From: Deltaproteobacteria bacterium
GTDB lineage: Bacteria > Desulfobacterota > Desulfobulbia > Desulfobulbales > VMSU01
Length of the DNA: 8,937 bases
Direction of reading: 5' to 3'
NCBI GenBank assembly: GCA_024274995.1
Contig: JAJSAA010000053.1
Coordinates: 1 to 8,937 of the forward strand
Below, piece by piece: positions 4,975-8,937 of this stretch. Positions within the stretch are counted from its first letter, which is position 1. Every line of letters begins with the position of its first letter. Under the pieces are notes generated by a model. The model had not been told where the DNA came from. It did not search any database and worked only from the letters and a program-made list of their open reading frames with translations. The position numbers and the translations under genes are program-made.

Positions 4975-7655
4975 TGAAAAAAATTACAAAATTTAACATT
5001 TTTTTTACTTCTATTACTTTAATCCTCTTAATGATATTTATGACTACCAATGCTAGTGCCAAAATGTTGAAGCCCCACCTCTACAAAACCCAGCTGAAAA
5101 ACGGCATGACCATCATTGTCCGTGAGGTGCCGGAGGGTAAGGCCGCCACCGTCCAGCTCTGGGTCAAGGCTGGCAGTATCTACGAGGACAACAATGAACG
5201 CGGCATAACTCATTTAATTGAGCATATGATCTTCAAGGGCACCAAGACCCGCGGCCCCGGCGAGGTGGCGGCGGCCATTGAAGAGAAAGGCGGCCAGATT
5301 AACGCCTACACCTCTTATGAATACACGGTTTATCACGCCACCCTGCCCGCCCGTTACTGGCAGACTGGCCTGGATGTCCTGAGTGACGCGGTACAGAACT
5401 CGGTCTTTGATCCCAAGGAATTAGAGAGGGAAAAAAAGGTGGTACTGGAGGAGGTTCGTATGCGTAACGACCGCCCTCAGATCAAACTTTTTCAGGATCT
5501 CATGGAGCATGCCTTTAAGGTTCATCCCTACAGACTGCCGGTAATCGGCACGGTGAAGAGTGTTTCGTCCTTTGACCGTAATGATATTTTGAAATATATG
5601 GCCAAACATTATCATCCCAATAATTTTACCCTGGTGGTGGTGGGTAATGTGCATTACCAGGATGTGGTGCGGCGGGCTGGTGAACTTTTTAACGGCATGA
5701 CCGCGGATAATACCCCGGCCGGGAAATTGCCGGTGGAACCACCTCAGAAGACCTTCCGGCTTTTTAACCTGCGGGAGGATGTTAATTTGCCCCAACTGGC
5801 TCTGGCCATGCCTGCCCCCGCCTTCAAGGATGCCGATGCCCCGGTTATGGATGTCATTGCCGGTATTCTGGGCCAGGATGATTCTTCCCGGCTTTACAAC
5901 CAGTTGCGGAACAAAAAGGGGCTGGTCTATCAGGTAAACGCTTCGGCCTTTACCCCCAAGTATCCGGGGCTTCTGGAGATAATGGCCACTCTGGATGAAA
6001 ATAATATCAAGGCGGCCCTGCAAGCGTCTCTCGTGGAACTGTTTAAATTAAAATACGTGCCGGTGGATAACGATGAACTGGAGCGGGTGAAGTATAATGA
6101 AGAGAGCGATTTCGTCTTCAATATGGAGCAGGTTGAGGGTGAGGCCCAAGTGTTGGGGGCCTTTGAGGCCCAGAGCGGCGAACCAGATGAGGACGATTAT
6201 CTGGCTCAGGTACGGGCGGTGAGCCGGGAGGATATCATCCGGGTGGCCCGTAAATATTTTAACGGTCACAACCTGACGACCGGTTATCTTATCCCCAAGG
6301 GCTCTAAATTTGAGCTTAAGCGAGCGGCAGTTGAGGGCATTATCAAGGCGGCAGAAAAAACGGCCAAGGCCAGTATTTCCATCTCTCTGATTCCCTCTTA
6401 TCTCGGCAATATCCATCGTTTTAAACTAAACAACGGCATTACCCTGCTCGTCCGGGAGGACGATCAGAATCCCACCGTCTCCATCAGAGCCGTTTTCCCC
6501 GGCGGTTCCAGGGCCGAGACCGCGGCAACTAACGGCGCCTTTGCCTTTATCAGCGATCTTCTGCCCAGGGGTACGGCAAAATTGTCCAGCCGCGAGATGG
6601 CCCTGAAACTGGCCGATATGGCCGGTGAGATCAAGGGCTTTAACGGTAAGAACACCTTTGGCCTCAAGGGTGATTTCCTGGCTCGTTTTTTTGATAAGGG
6701 GCTGAGCCTGATGCGGGATGTTTTGATTACCCCGGCCTTTGATGCTGAGGAGGCCGCTAAAATAAAGCCTGAACGCCTCGCCGTGCTGCAACAGCAGGAG
6801 GATTCCCTGACCTCACTCGCCTTTAACGAATTTAACAAGACCCTTTTCCAGTCGCATCCCTATAGTCTGAATATGGAGGGCTCTAAAAAGGCCATCGAGA
6901 AATTCACCGCCCCTGAACTTCGTGATATCTACGAGGAACACGCCCTGCCCCGCCATCTCGTGCTGGCCGTGGCCGGCAAGGTCAAGGCCAAGGAGGTATA
7001 TGAGGAGGTCAAGCGGCTCTTTGGCAGCTGGCATAACGGTACCGGAGATGATCTAAATGAGGAGTTTCTCCTGCCGCGGCCGCCTGACGGGGCAAAAATA
7101 GTCAATATTACCCGTGACAAGGAACAGGTACATATCATTATCGGTTTTCTCGGGGCCTCTCTGAAGAGTGCCGACCGCTATGCCCTGGATATTCTGGATA
7201 CCGTGTTGAGTGGTCAGAGCGGCCGTCTCTTTATGCAGCTGCGTGATAAGCAGAGTTTAGCCTACAGCCTGTCGTCATTTGAGCTTCTGGGGCTTGATAC
7301 TGGTTCCTTCGGGGTTTATATCGGCACCAGCCCAGACAAAAAAGATGAGGCGGTGAAGGCGGTATGGCAGGAACTGACCAAGATTAGGGATGTACAAATA
7401 AGCTCCGAGGAACTTGAAAAAGCCAGAAATATCCTGATTGGCCGTTATGAACTCGGCCTGCAAACCCACGCCTCTCAGGCCATGGATATGGCTCTCGATG
7501 AAACCTATAATCTGGGCCAGGATTACGGCAACAAGTATATTCACGCTCTATCTCTAATAACCCCGGCGCAAGTCATGGCCGCGGCCCGCAAGTATATTCA
7601 GCCCGATCATTATGTGCTGGTGACGGTGGGCCCGCAGGAGACGGCAGACAAATGA
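4974..7655 (+). CDS. Exported M16 family zinc protease with tandem active and inactive halves
   Basis: This 893-residue protein starts with a Sec signal peptide (KK, then a long hydrophobic core, then NASA before Lys30). No cysteine follows, so it should be a soluble periplasmic protein rather than a lipoprotein. The first M16 unit (about 35-440) carries the inverted zinc motif HLIEH (80-84), with Glu83 as the catalytic base and Glu160, 76 residues on, as the third ligand, followed by VLEEVRMRND. The second unit (about 480-885) begins like the first (FKLNNGITLLVRE), but the zinc positions read A524, S527 and D528, so it is inactive and structural, as in PqqL-like and processing-peptidase-like pairs. 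Each unit ends in a related R..Y segment (SSRLYNQLRNKKGLVY at 304-319; SGRLFMQLRDKQSLAY at 749-764). It probably degrades peptides in a closed chamber; the substrate is unknown. A GAGG-like ribosome site lies inside the end of lgt. Confidence 0.93.
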   Translation: MKKITKFNIFFTSITLILLMIFMTTNASAKMLKPHLYKTQLKNGMTIIVREVPEGKAATVQLWVKAGSIYEDNNERGITHLIEHMIFKGTKTRGPGEVAAAIEEKGGQINAYTSYEYTVYHATLPARYWQTGLDVLSDAVQNSVFDPKELEREKKVVLEEVRMRNDRPQIKLFQDLMEHAFKVHPYRLPVIGTVKSVSSFDRNDILKYMAKHYHPNNFTLVVVGNVHYQDVVRRAGELFNGMTADNTPAGKLPVEPPQKTFRLFNLREDVNLPQLALAMPAPAFKDADAPVMDVIAGILGQDDSSRLYNQLRNKKGLVYQVNASAFTPKYPGLLEIMATLDENNIKAALQASLVELFKLKYVPVDNDELERVKYNEESDFVFNMEQVEGEAQVLGAFEAQSGEPDEDDYLAQVRAVSREDIIRVARKYFNGHNLTTGYLIPKGSKFELKRAAVEGIIKAAEKTAKASISISLIPSYLGNIHRFKLNNGITLLVREDDQNPTVSIRAVFPGGSRAETAATNGAFAFISDLLPRGTAKLSSREMALKLADMAGEIKGFNGKNTFGLKGDFLARFFDKGLSLMRDVLITPAFDAEEAAKIKPERLAVLQQQEDSLTSLAFNEFNKTLFQSHPYSLNMEGSKKAIEKFTAPELRDIYEEHALPRHLVLAVAGKVKAKEVYEEVKRLFGSWHNGTGDDLNEEFLLPRPPDGAKIVNITRDKEQVHIIIGFLGASLKSADRYALDILDTVLSGQSGRLFMQLRDKQSLAYSLSSFELLGLDTGSFGVYIGTSPDKKDEAVKAVWQELTKIRDVQISSEELEKARNILIGRYELGLQTHASQAMDMALDETYNLGQDYGNKYIHALSLITPAQVMAAARKYIQPDHYVLVTVGPQETADK

Positions 7656-7718
7656 GAAAATGGCGTATTACATGCGTCATTTCCGAGCTCTTAATCCGAC
7701 AAAAAACACGGGTAAAAA

Positions 7719-8384
7719 ATGCAGAAATTAATGATAGCCCCATCAATCTTATCGGCGGATTTTGCCCGTCTTGGTGAAGAGGTAAACTCTGTCCTGGAAC
7801 AGGGAGCGGACGTAATCCATATTGATGTCATGGACGGCCATTTTGTGCCTAACATAACGATTGGGCCGCTGGTGGTGCGAGCCTTACGCAAGATTACCAC
7901 CGCTGTTCTGGATGTTCATCTGATGATTGAGGAGCCAGACGCCTATATAGATGATTTTGCCGCAGCCGGGGCTGACTGGATTACAGTGCATGTGGAGACC
8001 TGCCGGCATCTCCATCGTACAATTCATCGGATAAAGGAGTTGGGCTGCAAGTCGGGTGCGGTACTGAATCCCGCCACTTCCCTCAGCACTTTGGATTATA
8101 TTTTAGATGACCTTGATATAGTTATGCTGATGAGCGTCAACCCAGGTTTTGGGGGCCAAAAGTTTATCCCGTCCACCATTGCCAAGACAAAGGGGTTAAA
8201 AAATATGATTGAGACACGGGAACTCCCAACAGCTATTGAGATAGATGGCGGGGTAAGCCCGGATACCATCGGTGCCATTGCCGCAGCCGGAGCCAATATT
8301 TTTGTCGCCGGCTCCGCCGTCTTTGGCCGGGATGACTACGGCCTGGCGATTGCTGAGTTAAAGGCCAGGGCGTCTGATCTTTAA
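7719..8384 (+). CDS. rpe: Ribulose-phosphate 3-epimerase
   Basis: The enzyme interconverts D-ribulose 5-phosphate and D-xylulose 5-phosphate in the cytosolic pentose phosphate pathway (or the Calvin cycle). At 221 residues it is full length for this TIM-barrel family. Recognisable segments are APSILSADF (7-15), IHIDVMDGHFVPN (33-45), HLMI (67-70), the phosphate loop MSVNPGFGGQKF (138-149), IDGGV (175-179) and AGSAVF (197-202). The metal and catalytic residues His34, Asp36, His67 and Asp176 are all present, so it should be active. The start at 7719 gives the standard N-terminus (MQKLMIAPSIL); only a weak GGGT precedes it. The gene follows the protease after 63 bp on the same strand and may be read through from lgt, since no terminator is seen in the gap. 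Confidence 0.96.
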   Translation: MQKLMIAPSILSADFARLGEEVNSVLEQGADVIHIDVMDGHFVPNITIGPLVVRALRKITTAVLDVHLMIEEPDAYIDDFAAAGADWITVHVETCRHLHRTIHRIKELGCKSGAVLNPATSLSTLDYILDDLDIVMLMSVNPGFGGQKFIPSTIAKTKGLKNMIETRELPTAIEIDGGVSPDTIGAIAAAGANIFVAGSAVFGRDDYGLAIAELKARASDL

Positions 8385-8819
8385 AAAATCCATACCAGCT
8401 TGAGTTAGTACTTCATAGTCACCTCTGCAATTACTCTGTAATATCCGAATCGGAAACTGCGAAAAACAAAATCAGTCTCCTGAGTTCTATTGTCAGCCCG
8501 CCAACAATTATTTTTTTCTTTCAGTATAACTTTTAAGAAACCTGTTCCCGGACAACCTCGTCTCCCCCCATGAATTTTGCTGGTAATTTCGACAAGCGGG
8601 GTTTAATTAGTATTTACGTCTCTGTTGCTCTTTTGATTATCGTGAGTATCTTTACTCTGCGGTTTGATGAATATCGGCCAGGTTATATTTAATTCTAACT
8701 GTTTAGTTGCACTCCATATCGGAGCAGTTAAAACAGCTCGGCGTTTAGGGCAGTTTACAGTAACACCTAAATAGTCACTATTTGTTGGTGAATGGACTGA
8801 GGTGCTGGTGAACCATTCT
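8385..8819. other. Gene-free region downstream of rpe
   Basis: About 435 bases separate rpe from the repeat and transposase at the right edge. I see no strong terminator hairpin right after rpe and no credible gene. A minus-strand open frame (8603-8908) reads through the downstream REP palindrome and has no recognisable domain. Short complementary pieces exist, such as CTGTTT at about 8699 with AAACAG at about 8732, but the stem between them is poorly paired. Confidence 0.5.
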
Positions 8820-8845
8820 CGTTCCCACGCTCCCGCGTGGGAACG
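8820..8845. repeat. REP-type hairpin just upstream of a REP-associated transposase
   Basis: CGTTCCCACGC (8820-8830) and GCGTGGGAACG (8835-8845) are perfect reverse complements over 11 bp around the 4-base loop TCCC. From memory, this GTTCCCACGC...GCGTGGGAAC palindrome is a well-known dispersed repeat in Proteobacteria. It ends 18 bases before the transposase start, the arrangement expected when a REP-associated tyrosine transposase is flanked by the hairpins it recognises. Confidence 0.85.
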
Positions 8846-8863
8846 TACACGGAGAGCTAAATG

Positions 8864-8937
8864 ATGGGTAGAAGCCGCTACAAAATAACTGTCCCAGAAG
8901 CACCACATTTTATCACCTTAACGGTATTACAGTGGAT
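8864..8937 (+). CDS. REP-associated tyrosine transposase (RAYT, Y1/IS200-like), 3'-truncated by window edge
   Basis: Only the first 24 codons are in the window: MGRSRYKITVPEAPHFITLT followed by VLQW. The MGRSRYK start and the APHFITLTVLQW strand match the N-terminus of RAYT proteins, whose first beta strand carries the ITLT/VTCT motif. The family uses a single catalytic Tyr and an HUH metal site to cut single-stranded REP hairpins; those residues lie beyond the edge. Of the two adjacent ATGs (8861 and 8864), the second has GGAGAG at a better 7-nt spacing and gives the canonical MGRSRY start. The REP hairpin immediately upstream supports the call. Whether the gene is intact cannot be seen. Confidence 0.75.
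   Translation, partial: MGRSRYKITVPEAPHFITLTVLQW

Noticed and set aside
5421..6023. Minus-strand 200-residue frame inside the M16 protease
   Set aside because: Antisense shadow of a well-conserved coding region; its His-rich composition follows from the opposite-strand codons.
7652..7777. Plus-strand 41-codon frame whose ATG overlaps the protease stop (ATGA)
   Set aside because: The overlap looks like a coupled start, but most of the frame runs out of phase through the beginning of rpe and it has no recognisable content.
8603..8908. Minus-strand 101-residue frame at the right end
   Set aside because: It reads through the REP palindrome (RSHAGAWER is its translation) and the antisense of the transposase start.

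Overview
The window looks like a bacterial chromosome fragment from a Gram-negative organism. It carries a lipoprotein-maturation gene (lgt), an exported M16 protease, a pentose-phosphate enzyme (rpe) and a B12-type radical SAM protein, together with small hairpin repeats and a REP-associated tyrosine transposase. From memory, this mix of housekeeping genes, DUF4080 radical SAM proteins and GGTGTC / GGGGACAGACCACG type repeats fits Desulfobacterota (sulfate-reducer relatives, perhaps Desulfobulbales). That placement is inference and was not tested.

Layout. Positions 1-2430 form an AT-richer accessory flank. It begins with the 3' part of a coiled-coil, single-membrane-helix protein built on 21-bp tandem repeats. 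About 860 bp without a convincing gene follow, holding a palindrome-containing dispersed-type repeat and a perfect 21-bp inverted repeat. Next, on the minus strand, is a two-gene toxin-antitoxin module: a DUF1778/TacA-like ribbon-helix-helix antitoxin and a GNAT (TacT-like) toxin. Both are expressed from a good sigma70-type promoter at 2025-2053. A stretch of broken plus-strand coding sequence and a second inverted repeat close the flank.

Positions 2428-8384 form the stable core. A minus-strand B12-binding/radical SAM protein is transcribed divergently from a plus-strand cluster, lgt - M16 protease - rpe. lgt and the protease overlap by one base (TGATG) and are probably translationally coupled; rpe follows after a 63-bp gap. 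Lgt acts on prolipoproteins at the inner membrane and the protease is predicted to be exported, so the first two genes share an envelope theme. rpe is metabolic.

Positions 8385-8937 hold about 480 bp of gene-free DNA. A near-ideal REP hairpin (11-bp stem, 4-nt loop) follows, and then the first 24 codons of a REP-associated tyrosine transposase that runs off the window.

I did not find a clearly new multi-gene system. The most useful leads are the toxin with an altered acetyl-CoA loop, the pair of different inverted repeats sharing a GGTGTC core, the coiled-coil gene whose tail is made of repeat-like DNA, and the REP/transposase pair at the right edge.
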